Shown in pieces: positions 18,601 through 27,946 of a stretch of DNA of 64,000 nucleotides. Source of the stretch: UBA6120 sp964639215 (GTDB taxonomy: Bacteria; Bacillota_I; Bacilli_A; RFN20; CAG-826); the NCBI GenBank assembly GCA_964639215.1, contig CAZXCV010000005.1, positions 11,973 through 75,972 of the forward strand, in the 5' to 3' direction. The notes under the pieces are model-generated. The model worked only from the letters and a program-made list of their open reading frames with translations, was not told where the DNA came from and made no database searches. A program made the translations under genes and the position numbers. How positions within the stretch are numbered: the first letter of the stretch is position 1; each line of letters starts with the position of its first letter.

Positions 18601-19128
18601 ATGGAATGGTGGCAGGTTCTCATCTTAATCGCTTTTATTTTTTTGGGTTTTTATGTCGCCGCTGTCATCGTTTTTTGGTATCAAATGATTGTCTTTGATC
18701 GTCGCATGAATAAAAATCTTCAGGCGATTGATGTGTTAATTGCTCAAAAGTACGATATGTTGCGCCACATTAGTAAAATGTTTGCACAGTTAGAAATACA
18801 AGTACCACAAGAATTCATATTAAACGTTCGCCCAAAATTTGAAACGACGTTATTAGATATCAGCCCAGATGAACGCGCTGTGATCAAAGCTTTCTTAATG
18901 CGAACGGCTCAGGCGTTATTTTATTATGGAGAAATTAATGAAAAACTTGTTAATCTCCCAGAATATCGTGCGATTAAAGAAGGTTATGCCGAAATCGATC
19001 GTCAATACCGTCAAGCAATTGCACTTTATAATGCCGATGTTCTTGGTTATAACTACTGGAGTCATTTGGTCTGGTTTCGGTGGGTGAGCAAATGGCGCAA
19101 GATGAAAGACAAAGAAATTATATCCTAG
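18601..19128 (+). CDS. LemA-like membrane protein
   Basis: 175 residues. One N-terminal helix (5-28) precedes a helical domain with AIDVLIAQKYDMLRHISKMF and LPEYRAIKEGYAEIDRQYRQ plus ALYNADVLGYN. These match the LemA pattern (IDVxLxxRxDLIPxLV and ExxIxxxRxxYNxxVxxYN). LemA proteins sit in the membrane facing outward; their function is unresolved. An extended -10 (TGATATAAT) and AAGGAG precede the ATG. It probably shares a transcript with gpmI. Confidence 0.7.
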   Translation: MEWWQVLILIAFIFLGFYVAAVIVFWYQMIVFDRRMNKNLQAIDVLIAQKYDMLRHISKMFAQLEIQVPQEFILNVRPKFETTLLDISPDERAVIKAFLMRTAQALFYYGEINEKLVNLPEYRAIKEGYAEIDRQYRQAIALYNADVLGYNYWSHLVWFRWVSKWRKMKDKEIIS

Positions 19129-19183
19129 CATTATTGACCAGTTTGGCTGACGCAGGGAATATAATTACAAATGGAGTGAATAA

Positions 19184-20782
19184 ATGAAAAAACCACTAAT
19201 TTTATGCATCATGGATGGCTATGGACTTCGCGATGAAACATACGGTAATTGCGTCTCTAAAGCTAACAAACCGAATATTGATCGCTTCTTTAAAAAATAT
19301 CCACACACGAAGATAGAAGCAAGTGGTGAAGCAGTTGGATTGCCTGAAGGACAGATGGGAAACTCTGAAGTCGGGCATCTAAACATCGGGGCGGGACGCA
19401 TTGTTTATCAATCACTGACCTTAATTAACAAAGCCGTAAAAGATGGGACTATCTGTGAAAATAAAGCGTATATTGACGCCATCGAACATGCCAAGAAAAA
19501 TAAGAGCAAATTGCATTTAATTGGACTCGTCAGCGATGGTGGTGTCCATAGTCATATCACTCATTTTCTGGCTGCTATTCGTCTTGCGAAAAAAATGCGG
19601 CTTGACGATGTATTTGTGCATGCCCTGATGGATGGTCGCGATGTTGATCCACAATTAGGGGCAACTTATATCAAGCAAATCGTTGATTTGATGGACGAGA
19701 TTAAATTTGGACATCTTGCGACGATTGGCGGTCGTTATTATGGGATGGATCGCGATAAAAACATGGATCGCGTCGATATCCATTATCGTGTGTTAGTTGA
19801 TCAAGACGGGCCGAACTTCACCGATTATCGCCAGTACTTTCGTGATCAATATGCTTACCTACCAACGACTGGTAAAGATCCAAGTGATGAATTTTTAATC
19901 CCCCACTATCAACTTGGCGTTGATGGGCGAATTCAAGATGATGATGCGATTATTTTCATGAATTTCCGCCCAGATCGAGCAATCCAATTAGCAACTATGT
20001 TGACAAATCCACGCTTTTATGAACATCCGCCTGTAAAAAAAGATGGCTCACTGATGTATAAACCCTACGTTCCATCGCATATATTAAAAAATATTCATCT
20101 CGTCCAAACCATGAAATATGCTGATTCTGTCAAAGGACCAATTGCATTTGAACTACCGACGTTAACAAATACTTTCGGTGAATATATTGCCATGAAGGGA
20201 TTAACGCAACTTCGCATTGCCGAAACTGAAAAATATGCCCATGTAACCTTTTTCTTTGATGGAACGGTTAATTATGATGGTGTTTCCCGTCCTGAACTGA
20301 TAGGTTCACGTCGGGTCCTTGTTAACAGTCCCAAAGTTTCAACATATGATTTAAAGCCAGAGATGTCGGCATTTGAAGTTCGTGATGCCTTGATTAAAGA
20401 ACTTGATAAGGGAGATCTAGACGTCGTTATCATCAATTTTGCCAATTGTGATATGGTCGGGCATACTGCGATTGAAAGCGCAGTGATTAAAGCGGTGGAG
20501 ACCGTTGACCAATGCGTTGGATCAATCATCGATTGGGTTGAGTTAAATGGTGGGATATTGATGATCACCGCCGATCATGGTAACGCTGAGATGATTCTCG
20601 ATGGCGCAGGGCGGCCATTTACTGCCCATACAACATCACTAGTTCCATTTGGTATTAACCTACCCAGTGTTAACTTAATGGCGACAGGGGGAAAATTAAG
20701 CAATATTGCCCCAACTATGCTCGGGCTTCTTGGTTTACCAAAACCCAAAGAGATGGATGAAATAAGTTTAATTATTAAATAA
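19184..20782 (+). CDS. gpmI: 2,3-bisphosphoglycerate-independent phosphoglycerate mutase
   Basis: 532 residues, alkaline-phosphatase fold. Seen: metal-binding CIMDGYGLRDE, catalytic-Ser loop MGNSEVGHLNIGAGR, DGRDVDP, GGRYYGMDRD and the C-terminal DHGNAE. It converts 3-PGA to 2-PGA in glycolysis using two Mn ions. Slightly longer than the usual 510 residues. GGAG lies 9 nt before the ATG. A TATAAT at about 19160 may give it a promoter separate from the LemA-like gene. Confidence 0.97.
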   Translation: MKKPLILCIMDGYGLRDETYGNCVSKANKPNIDRFFKKYPHTKIEASGEAVGLPEGQMGNSEVGHLNIGAGRIVYQSLTLINKAVKDGTICENKAYIDAIEHAKKNKSKLHLIGLVSDGGVHSHITHFLAAIRLAKKMRLDDVFVHALMDGRDVDPQLGATYIKQIVDLMDEIKFGHLATIGGRYYGMDRDKNMDRVDIHYRVLVDQDGPNFTDYRQYFRDQYAYLPTTGKDPSDEFLIPHYQLGVDGRIQDDDAIIFMNFRPDRAIQLATMLTNPRFYEHPPVKKDGSLMYKPYVPSHILKNIHLVQTMKYADSVKGPIAFELPTLTNTFGEYIAMKGLTQLRIAETEKYAHVTFFFDGTVNYDGVSRPELIGSRRVLVNSPKVSTYDLKPEMSAFEVRDALIKELDKGDLDVVIINFANCDMVGHTAIESAVIKAVETVDQCVGSIIDWVELNGGILMITADHGNAEMILDGAGRPFTAHTTSLVPFGINLPSVNLMATGGKLSNIAPTMLGLLGLPKPKEMDEISLIIK

Positions 20783-20795
20783 TAAGGAGAAATAT

Positions 20796-22490
20796 ATGAA
20801 ACTAGAAGAATTCCCATTGATTATTCCAAACATCAAGCAGATCGAAACAAAATTTAAAGGGTTACTAGCAAGTTTCCATGCTGCCGCTTCGGCTCAGGAA
20901 CAAAGAAAGGTCATTGACAAAATTATTAAGCTTGTTGATGAAGTTAGTAATCAATTCACTGTCATCAGCGTTAGATATACCCAAGACACCCGCGTCGAAT
21001 CATATCAAAAAGCCCAAGATGCGATTGATGAGATGGGTCCGCTCTTCCAAGCGCTATATAACGAATATCAAAAAGCACTAGTGGCTTCACCATTTCGAAG
21101 TGAATTAGAAAAGAAACTCGGAAGCTTCCTTTTTGAAAAAATCGAATTGAGCCTGAAAACATTTGATCCGAGCATTATCGAAGAACTTCAAAAAGAAAAC
21201 CGCCTGACGAGCCAATATTCTAAATTGCTGGCATCCGCTCAAATATCATTTGATGGTGGTGTCTACAATTTATCGCAAATGGGAAAATTTGCCGACTCAC
21301 TCGATCGTTCGATTCGTCGGAAAGCTTCATTAGCTACCGCGACATGGTTTGCTCAAAACGAAGAAGAGCTTGCGCGAATTTATAGTGAACTAGTCATCCT
21401 CAGAGATACGATGGCGAAGAAACTCGGCTTTAAAAACTATATCCCACTTGGCTATGCCCGCATGGGTAGAACTGATTATAACGCTGACGATGTGGCTAGC
21501 TATCGTCATCAAGTATTTAAAGCAGTTGTGCCACTATCGAAGAAACTTATCAAACAACAAGCGCAACGCATTGGCATCCCAAATCCGTTATTTTATGATT
21601 TATCACTCAATTTCACATCAGGTAATCCAACCCCAAAAGGTGATAAAGATTATTTATTGAAAGCAGCCCAAGCGATGTACCATGAGATGGGCGAAGAAAT
21701 CGGCGCTTTCTTTGATAAGATGGTCGATTTGCATCTTCTTGACCTTGAAGCACGACCTGGTAAACAAGGTGGTGGCTATATGACCTACTTTGCGAAGTAC
21801 CAAGTGCCATTCGTCTTTTCCAATTTCAATGGGACATCGGGTGATGTTGACGTTCTGACACACGAGATTGGCCATGCGTTCCAAGGTTATAGTTCCCGGA
21901 CAATTAAAATTCCTGAATATCGTGATCCAACGATGGAAGAAGCAGAAATACACTCGATGAGTATGGAATTTTTCGCTTGGCCATGGATGGATAAATTCTT
22001 CAAAGAAGACAGGGAAAAATACTTATATTCACATCTTGTGAGTGCGATTAATTTCCTTCCATATGGCGTAACTGTTGATGAATTTCAGCATTACGTTTAT
22101 GAAAACCCAACGGCGACCCATGAAGAGCGATGTACCAAATGGCGTGAACTTGAAAAGAAATACACACCATACAAAAAATATCGTGGCTTCCCAATCTATG
22201 AAAAGGGCACGAGATGGATGCGGCAAAGCCATATTTACACAAGCCCATTCTATTATATCGATTACACGTTAGCCCAAGTCGTCGCCTTCCAATTCCTCGT
22301 GATGATGGAAGAAGACCGGAAACTGGCCTGGTCACGTTATGTCAAATTATGTCAACTCGGTGGTCGCTATCCATTCACTGAGTTGCTTAAAAAAGCGAAA
22401 CTTAAAAATCCATTCAAGACGGGCACAATCAAACGCACGATTAAAAAGATGGAACCAATCTTAGGGCGTTTTGACGATTCGAAGATGTAA
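20796..22490 (+). CDS. M3 family oligoendopeptidase (PepF-like)
   Basis: 564 residues, cytosolic zinc peptidase of the thimet/PepF family. Seen: zinc-binding VLTHEIGHAFQ, third ligand in EEAEIHSMSMEFFAW, and the C-terminal YIDYTLAQV block. It cleaves oligopeptides imported or released during turnover. It starts 13 bp after gpmI with an AAGGAG site, so the two are probably co-transcribed. It ends exactly at the stop of the convergent glycosyltransferase gene. Confidence 0.93.
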   Translation: MKLEEFPLIIPNIKQIETKFKGLLASFHAAASAQEQRKVIDKIIKLVDEVSNQFTVISVRYTQDTRVESYQKAQDAIDEMGPLFQALYNEYQKALVASPFRSELEKKLGSFLFEKIELSLKTFDPSIIEELQKENRLTSQYSKLLASAQISFDGGVYNLSQMGKFADSLDRSIRRKASLATATWFAQNEEELARIYSELVILRDTMAKKLGFKNYIPLGYARMGRTDYNADDVASYRHQVFKAVVPLSKKLIKQQAQRIGIPNPLFYDLSLNFTSGNPTPKGDKDYLLKAAQAMYHEMGEEIGAFFDKMVDLHLLDLEARPGKQGGGYMTYFAKYQVPFVFSNFNGTSGDVDVLTHEIGHAFQGYSSRTIKIPEYRDPTMEEAEIHSMSMEFFAWPWMDKFFKEDREKYLYSHLVSAINFLPYGVTVDEFQHYVYENPTATHEERCTKWRELEKKYTPYKKYRGFPIYEKGTRWMRQSHIYTSPFYYIDYTLAQVVAFQFLVMMEEDRKLAWSRYVKLCQLGGRYPFTELLKKAKLKNPFKTGTIKRTIKKMEPILGRFDDSKM

Positions 22491-23690
22491 TTAAGCTAAG
22501 ATCAACGGTTTTGTTTGATTCTTTATTAATTCTGCATTTAGTTGGTATGAATAGACGAGTAACACCGATAAATATATGAAAGCAACATGTTCGAGTGGGA
22601 CACTGACCATACCAAAAGCAAACGGCAAATAAGCAAATAATGAAATCATATTAATGAGAAGAGGGACGTACGCGTGCCTCTTTTTTATGATGAAATAAGC
22701 GATACTGAGACTATCGGCAACATAGAGGTATCGCTCATGCATCGCCGGGAGGAAAAAATTTGCCATTAGGAGACACCAAAGGGCAATATCGATGATATAG
22801 TCGCGACTAATTTTGATTTTTCTAATTGTTATATATAATAGTGCCGCCATGATTAGGCTCGTAAATAAACCGATGGCAAAATATTTATAATCGTCGTAAC
22901 GATTGGGGAACCACATGTATAAATTAGGCATGAACAGTGTCATCGCTGGATATTGATTTGTTTGCCGCGCATAAATCGTCAGTACCTCAAGCAAATCTCT
23001 TCCAGCGATTAATGAAGGGAGCGCCAAAGTCAGGTATACAAGCGGTATGTATAAAAAGTGCCATAATAACTTTGGATGATTGAAGAGATAAATGACACCG
23101 ATTAAAGGCAAAATAAAAATAGATTGAAGTTTAAAACTGAAAGCGACAGCGTAAAAAACCATGCCCCAACCGTATTTTTGTTTTAAAAAGAAGTTTAAGG
23201 AAGAGATTATGAAAGTAGCATAGATTGCATCGTTTTGACCCCAAAGCGCACTATTAAGATATACCGATGGTAAAAAGAGTACGAGGATAGCCCCAAGTCG
23301 TGCAGCGCGATATCTACGTACATCACGATTCAAGATAGTTAGTATTAAGCAATAGATTGCTAATGCAAGTAACAAATCAAATAAGATCGATACATATTTA
23401 ATGGGTCGGACATATGGGGCAATTGCCCCTGGTGTCGGGAAATATGAAATTATTGTCAAGATGAACATATAGGGCGGCGAGTAGTCACCGATTGGAGTAC
23501 CAAGTGAAGCAAAACCACCCCCTTCGTTAATTTGGATTAGCCAAGCTGAAAGAAATTGATTGTAGTCGCCTGAGGCGATATCGAGGACGAGCACTCGTAA
23601 AAATAACGCCAATAAAATTAATGACGTCGTTATTAATTTGCTGCGATGAATTCGATAAAAAGCTTTAAGTTGTTGCAAGTGGCTACCCAT
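22491..23690 (-). CDS. Polytopic GT-C type glycosyltransferase (Gpi18-like mannosyltransferase family)
   Basis: 399 residues with about ten membrane helices. The first extracytoplasmic loop has the acidic/aromatic signature SGDYNQFLSAWLIQI and GDYSPPYMFIL, as in the COG5542-type dolichol/polyprenol-phosphate sugar-dependent transferases. It should transfer a sugar from a lipid carrier to an exported glycolipid or protein. A promoter with TAGAAT lies 8 nt before the ATG and there is no ribosome site, which suggests a leaderless mRNA. Confidence 0.75.
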   Translation of the reverse strand: MGSHLQQLKAFYRIHRSKLITTSLILLALFLRVLVLDIASGDYNQFLSAWLIQINEGGGFASLGTPIGDYSPPYMFILTIISYFPTPGAIAPYVRPIKYVSILFDLLLALAIYCLILTILNRDVRRYRAARLGAILVLFLPSVYLNSALWGQNDAIYATFIISSLNFFLKQKYGWGMVFYAVAFSFKLQSIFILPLIGVIYLFNHPKLLWHFLYIPLVYLTLALPSLIAGRDLLEVLTIYARQTNQYPAMTLFMPNLYMWFPNRYDDYKYFAIGLFTSLIMAALLYITIRKIKISRDYIIDIALWCLLMANFFLPAMHERYLYVADSLSIAYFIIKKRHAYVPLLINMISLFAYLPFAFGMVSVPLEHVAFIYLSVLLVYSYQLNAELIKNQTKPLILA

Positions 23691-23698
23691 ACTTAAAT

Positions 23699-23727
23699 AT
23701 TCTAGTCATATTGTAGATGTAGCACAA
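23699..23727 (-). promoter_or_regulatory. Promoter of the GT-C glycosyltransferase gene, leaderless type
   Basis: On the minus strand, TTGTGC (23727-23722), a 17-nt spacer and TAGAAT (23704-23699); the ATG begins 8 nt later at 23690. Confidence 0.6.
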
Positions 23728-23768
23728 TGAAGGGTTTTTACAAAACATTTATTAGTTAAGTGTAACGA

Positions 23769-25178
23769 TTAGGAAGCAAGCCCGTAATGGAGCCGCAATT
23801 TGCCGTTAAAGACGTATGTGTCACTGATGGTGATTCCAGAACCTTCAAACATTTCATTGACATCTTCTTCAGAAATCACAATGGTATTTCCAACCATCAA
23901 TGACTCATCAAAAATGCCAATGATTGCTTGAAGCATGGGAGTATCAAGATCGATCGTGCCGATATTAGCATCAAAGACAGTGAGAATCATATCGCCTTCG
24001 CTACTCATTGATACATTCGTGCTCATATTGAACTGCATTGCGAATGTTCCAGGTAAACCGGGTTTTGACAGACTCATCATCAAATGCGTTGATAACACAT
24101 CATCATCGAGTTTAACGAATAAGTTCGTCGATTCAAACATATAAGTAATTGTTTGTCCATTAAGTGGGAACTCGATTGGAAATTCGAACTTGATCTTATC
24201 GCTAAGCGTATAATCGAGAATTGAATTGAGATCAGCTTCATCAAGATCCATATATGGGTCAATCGGATTCATAACGGCATTGATGACTGCTTGATTTGCG
24301 ACCATGGTCATGAAGGCGATTTTATCGACTTCGCTATCCCAACGTTCGAATGATGGTTCGTCCTCATCAGTAACTAACCGTCTGAATGCACCGATTGTTA
24401 ACTCAATCTCGAATCCCTGATCCGATATATCAAGAATTAATAATGATTCATCGTAAACGATTTTTAATAAAGCTGCAAAGCTAGGCTCAATCTCATATAG
24501 ATATTCTGTAAGCCCAGTTTCATTGACGGTAAAGGATATTTCTTCTTCATCGAATTCCGCGAAACTCAATTGTTCGGCAATCATGTCATTCAAACTTTTG
24601 CTCGTTAGCGTATTAACGATTGAACTAGCAAAATCAAAAGCCGATTTTTTCGGGAGTTTCATCGCTCCAATTTGGATTTTATCAACTTGGAGATAATATT
24701 CATCATTTTGAGACAAGACGATATTAAATGACATTTCGAAACCGGTCTGATAGAAACGTTTTTTACCGATGAGAACGTCGGCACCGGCTGTGATTGTCAG
24801 CGAATCATCGGTGAGTGTTGTCCACACGCCTTTCAACCCGAGGATGTTAGCAGCGACAAACATATAGTCATGTTCAATCTCACCAACATTAGCGTTGTTT
24901 TGATACTTCGGATTTCCAGCAGATAACTGTTTTTGAATCATCCGATTGATGAAGGCATCAGTAATTCGTAACTGAACTTTTTGCTCTTGATCATCGGTAA
25001 TTAAAGTCGATAACTCATGATCGAGACTGGTAAAAAAAGCCGTTTCAGGCGTTGCGTTATATTGAATAATTGGCGCTTCGCTTTTAAAGTGAAACAACGC
25101 CAAGGGTAATCCAACGAGAATACCAAAAATAATACCAAGAATGATAAATGGTTTCAAAATTCTAAAGAATATTTTCAT
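23769..25178 (-). CDS. Exported or membrane-anchored protein of unknown function, possibly DUF2140/YpmS-like
   Basis: 469 residues from the ATG preceded by AGGA (the upstream in-frame ATG has no ribosome site). One N-terminal helix (about 7-30) anchors a large extracytoplasmic beta-rich region. The stretches QVKLRITDAFINRMIQ-type (seen as VQLRITDAFINRMI) and YYLQVDKIQIGAMKLPKK faintly recall YpmS/DUF2140 proteins, and similar segments recur in the second half, which suggests a duplicated fold. I do not recognise a function. It may take part in envelope biogenesis beside the GT-C gene. Confidence 0.6.
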   Translation of the reverse strand: MKIFFRILKPFIILGIIFGILVGLPLALFHFKSEAPIIQYNATPETAFFTSLDHELSTLITDDQEQKVQLRITDAFINRMIQKQLSAGNPKYQNNANVGEIEHDYMFVAANILGLKGVWTTLTDDSLTITAGADVLIGKKRFYQTGFEMSFNIVLSQNDEYYLQVDKIQIGAMKLPKKSAFDFASSIVNTLTSKSLNDMIAEQLSFAEFDEEEISFTVNETGLTEYLYEIEPSFAALLKIVYDESLLILDISDQGFEIELTIGAFRRLVTDEDEPSFERWDSEVDKIAFMTMVANQAVINAVMNPIDPYMDLDEADLNSILDYTLSDKIKFEFPIEFPLNGQTITYMFESTNLFVKLDDDVLSTHLMMSLSKPGLPGTFAMQFNMSTNVSMSSEGDMILTVFDANIGTIDLDTPMLQAIIGIFDESLMVGNTIVISEEDVNEMFEGSGITISDTYVFNGKLRLHYGLAS

Positions 25179-25321
25179 AGTAGTAATCCTTTCGTTATAT
25201 GTCTGGTACAGCAATTAGGATACTATCTAAATCATAAACTTTTTTGTTGATGTAAATGATCGTAACACTGCATCGATTTAAAATATTGCATCAATCAAAT
25301 GTGACGGCAAATCGATCTAAT

Positions 25322-25342
25322 AAAAAACCGCTGAAATAGCGG
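25322..25342 (-). terminator. Terminator downstream of tRNA-Leu(GAG)
   Basis: On the minus strand, CCGCT-ATTTC-AGCGG is followed by six Ts. It lies about 92 nt past the tRNA 3' end. Confidence 0.8.
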
Positions 25343-25434
25343 ATATACATTTTTTATTATTTAATTAGTGACGGTTTGAAGTTACTTGAATGGAGGAATA
25401 TACAAACCCTTTGTCGGGGTAAAATCAATTTGGA

Positions 25435-25519
25435 TGGTGCAGGTAGTGAGACTTGAACTCACACAGGTTACCCCATACGCCCCTCAAACGTACGCGTCTA
25501 CCAGTTTCGCCATACCTGC
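25435..25519 (-). tRNA. tRNA-Leu(GAG)
   Basis: Acceptor GCAGGTA/TACCTGC, anticodon stem TACGT/GCGTA (one T-G pair), loop TTGAGGG, long variable arm, encoded CCA. Confidence 0.93.
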
Positions 25520-25643
25520 AGCGTGCTTAATTATAAGCATATTCGTGAAATTTTTCAATTGGTGAATTATAAATGTGAATTCATGTAATCGAAACACAAC
25601 TAAAATCCACTCTTAAAAATAATCTATAACGCATATTTTATAA

Positions 25644-25652
25644 TGATATAAT
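25644..25652 (+). promoter_or_regulatory. Extended -10 promoter of the flippase/glycosyltransferase gene, leaderless type
   Basis: TGATATAAT at 25644-25652 is a full extended -10. No good -35 is visible. The ATG at 25661 is 8 nt downstream with no ribosome site. Confidence 0.6.
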
Positions 25653-25660
25653 TATTAATT

Positions 25661-27946
25661 ATGGATGAAGAAGCGACCACTGTTTCGGTTTCAAAACACC
25701 AGCGAATCGTTCGGCAAAAAATTTTAGCTGCTTCCTTACTAATCGTCTCGATTCTCGCCGGAATCGCTGTTTCTTTTATCGCGCTACGCCGTGATTTATC
25801 GGTCGTAAGTTTTCAAGATGTGATTGAAGCCTCAAGTATGTGGTTCAATGGGTGGTATTGGATGCTTGGCGCCATTGTCTGCCTGCTTGTTATCTTAGTG
25901 ACCGGGGCTTTACGCATCTATGTCTTGCTTAAGGCAAAAAAACAACGAGTGACGCTTCGCGATTCCTATCGCTATTCGATTTTAAGCAAATATTATGTGT
26001 TAATTACACCACTGGGACTCGGTGGGCAGCCGATTACGATGATTGCCATGCGTAAGAAGAAGATCCCATTTGGATTGGCAACATTTGTACCGATGATTGA
26101 TTTATTTGCGATGCGTTTAGCCATGCTTGTGCTTGGGCTTATTACGATAAGTTTTTTTCCCAATGTCGTCGTGTCTTGGGTACGAATTACGGCGTATGTG
26201 GGCTTATTTTTTACTTGTCTAATGCCAGTAATCGGTATTTCTCTATCTTGGCTTCCAATCTTTGAAAAAGTCGTAATTGGTTTGTTACGGAAACTTCGAT
26301 TTTTAAAACGACAGCAACAATTTATTACGGTGACCCAAGAAGCGTTTAAAAAATATCGGACCGCATTTGGATATTTTCGTGGATCAAAAAAGGAAATATT
26401 TTTAGTTGTTCTACTTGCTCTTGCCTCACAACTAGCTCTTTTGTCAATCCCGTTCTTTTTATTAAAAGCTTATCCCAATACCGCGCTGATTAGTGCCTTG
26501 AATATTCCATTAACCTACACGAATACGGTAGCGATGGTTGCCTATGCTAGTATTGCCGTCGCTTTTATCCCGACTGTCGGTAACGCTGGAGCTATTGAGT
26601 TTTCTTTTTCGACAGTATTCTCATCATTCATGGAAGGCCGTTACTTATTCTGGGCCATGTTTGCTTGGCGATTTTTGACATTTTATATTTTCTTAGTACT
26701 TGGAGTAATTTTGACGTTTTATCTTGGAATTAATCGTCGCAAAGAGTCGCGACGACACCACATTCCAGATTTTAACGAGAAACTTCGCGTGGTCCTTTTT
26801 AGTGATAATTTCTATCCAATGGTTGATGGCGTTATTAAAACCGTTGATGCGTATGCCCGCCATTTACTCGCTCAGGGATATCAACCGCTCGTAATTGTTC
26901 CAAACTACAAAAGAGGTAATGAGAAATTTCCATATCAGGTGCTACGCGTGCCGTCGTTACGAATTCCACATCAAGAATATGCGCTCGGAATTTTCCCCTT
27001 CAGTCGCACGATTAGAAAAGCGCTCCAATCTAACGCTCCGATGATTTATCATACCCATGCCCCATTTATGATTGGGCAACAAGCACTTCGTCATGCTCGA
27101 GCTAATAACATCCCCATTGTCACAACTTTCCACAGTAAATATTATGAAGATTTTTATGAAAATACGCATTCGAAAGCAATCGCTCAATGGGGCGTCAGGA
27201 AAATTTTAAGATTTTACCGTCGTGTTGATGAGGTTTGGGCTGTCTCGCGAAAAACTTCAGGAACGCTACGACACTACGGTTATCGCGGAGATATTCATGT
27301 CATGCCTAATGGTAGTGACTTTGAAATCCCACAAAATTTAGCAAGTCATCAAGCTCAAGCACGTGAGTTTTTGAAAATAAAAGATGATGAACCGACATTA
27401 TTATTCGTTGGTCATTTGATTTGGCAGAAAAACATCAAATTGATTTTGAGCACACTTGAACAGTTAGACAAACTTGATTTTCATTATCATATGATTTTTG
27501 TCGGTGAAGGCGGACACGAAAAAATGGTTCGTAAATATGCTGAAAGCCTCAATCTACATGGTCGCGTGACATTTGCCGGTTTGGTAAAAGAGCAAGCGTT
27601 ACTCGCGGGAATCTACGCTACCTGTGATTTATTCTTTTTTCCATCAGTTTATGATAATGCACCACTTGTGATTCGCGAAGCCGCAGCTCTTGGATTACCG
27701 AGCTTACTTATTAGGGGCTCTCATTCCTCAGAGATTATTGTCGATAATATCTCCGGTTTTGTCGAACGTGAAGACAAAGACAAATTGTCACAGAAGATCA
27801 TTTCCATATTTAGCAATCGCCATCATCTTAAAGAGGTGGGCGATACAGCCCGCGCGACCATTCCAATGGGTTGGGATATTTTCGTTGGTCAAGCGATTGA
27901 ACGCTATCAGCAAATCATCGAACGATATTATCATGAAGAAGAATAA
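25661..27946 (+). CDS. Fusion of a flippase-like membrane domain and a GT4 glycosyltransferase (glycolipid synthesis)
   Basis: 761 residues. Residues about 18-360 form eight or so membrane helices of the lysylphosphatidylglycerol-synthase TM (MprF flippase-like) family, including GLGGQPITMIAM and FIPTVGNAGAIE. Residues about 366-755 are a GT-B, family 4 transferase: FSDNFYPMVDGVIKTVDAY, HTHAPFMIGQQA, FVGHLIWQKNI and the C-terminal FFPSVYDNAPLVIREAAALG, with the conserved acid pair. The GT half resembles diacylglycerol glucosyltransferases of Acholeplasma type. A single protein that makes a glycolipid inside and flips it is the simplest reading. It overlaps the acyltransferase gene by 14 bp, which supports a lipid pathway. 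Confidence 0.85.
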   Translation: MDEEATTVSVSKHQRIVRQKILAASLLIVSILAGIAVSFIALRRDLSVVSFQDVIEASSMWFNGWYWMLGAIVCLLVILVTGALRIYVLLKAKKQRVTLRDSYRYSILSKYYVLITPLGLGGQPITMIAMRKKKIPFGLATFVPMIDLFAMRLAMLVLGLITISFFPNVVVSWVRITAYVGLFFTCLMPVIGISLSWLPIFEKVVIGLLRKLRFLKRQQQFITVTQEAFKKYRTAFGYFRGSKKEIFLVVLLALASQLALLSIPFFLLKAYPNTALISALNIPLTYTNTVAMVAYASIAVAFIPTVGNAGAIEFSFSTVFSSFMEGRYLFWAMFAWRFLTFYIFLVLGVILTFYLGINRRKESRRHHIPDFNEKLRVVLFSDNFYPMVDGVIKTVDAYARHLLAQGYQPLVIVPNYKRGNEKFPYQVLRVPSLRIPHQEYALGIFPFSRTIRKALQSNAPMIYHTHAPFMIGQQALRHARANNIPIVTTFHSKYYEDFYENTHSKAIAQWGVRKILRFYRRVDEVWAVSRKTSGTLRHYGYRGDIHVMPNGSDFEIPQNLASHQAQAREFLKIKDDEPTLLFVGHLIWQKNIKLILSTLEQLDKLDFHYHMIFVGEGGHEKMVRKYAESLNLHGRVTFAGLVKEQALLAGIYATCDLFFFPSVYDNAPLVIREAAALGLPSLLIRGSHSSEIIVDNISGFVEREDKDKLSQKIISIFSNRHHLKEVGDTARATIPMGWDIFVGQAIERYQQIIERYYHEEE

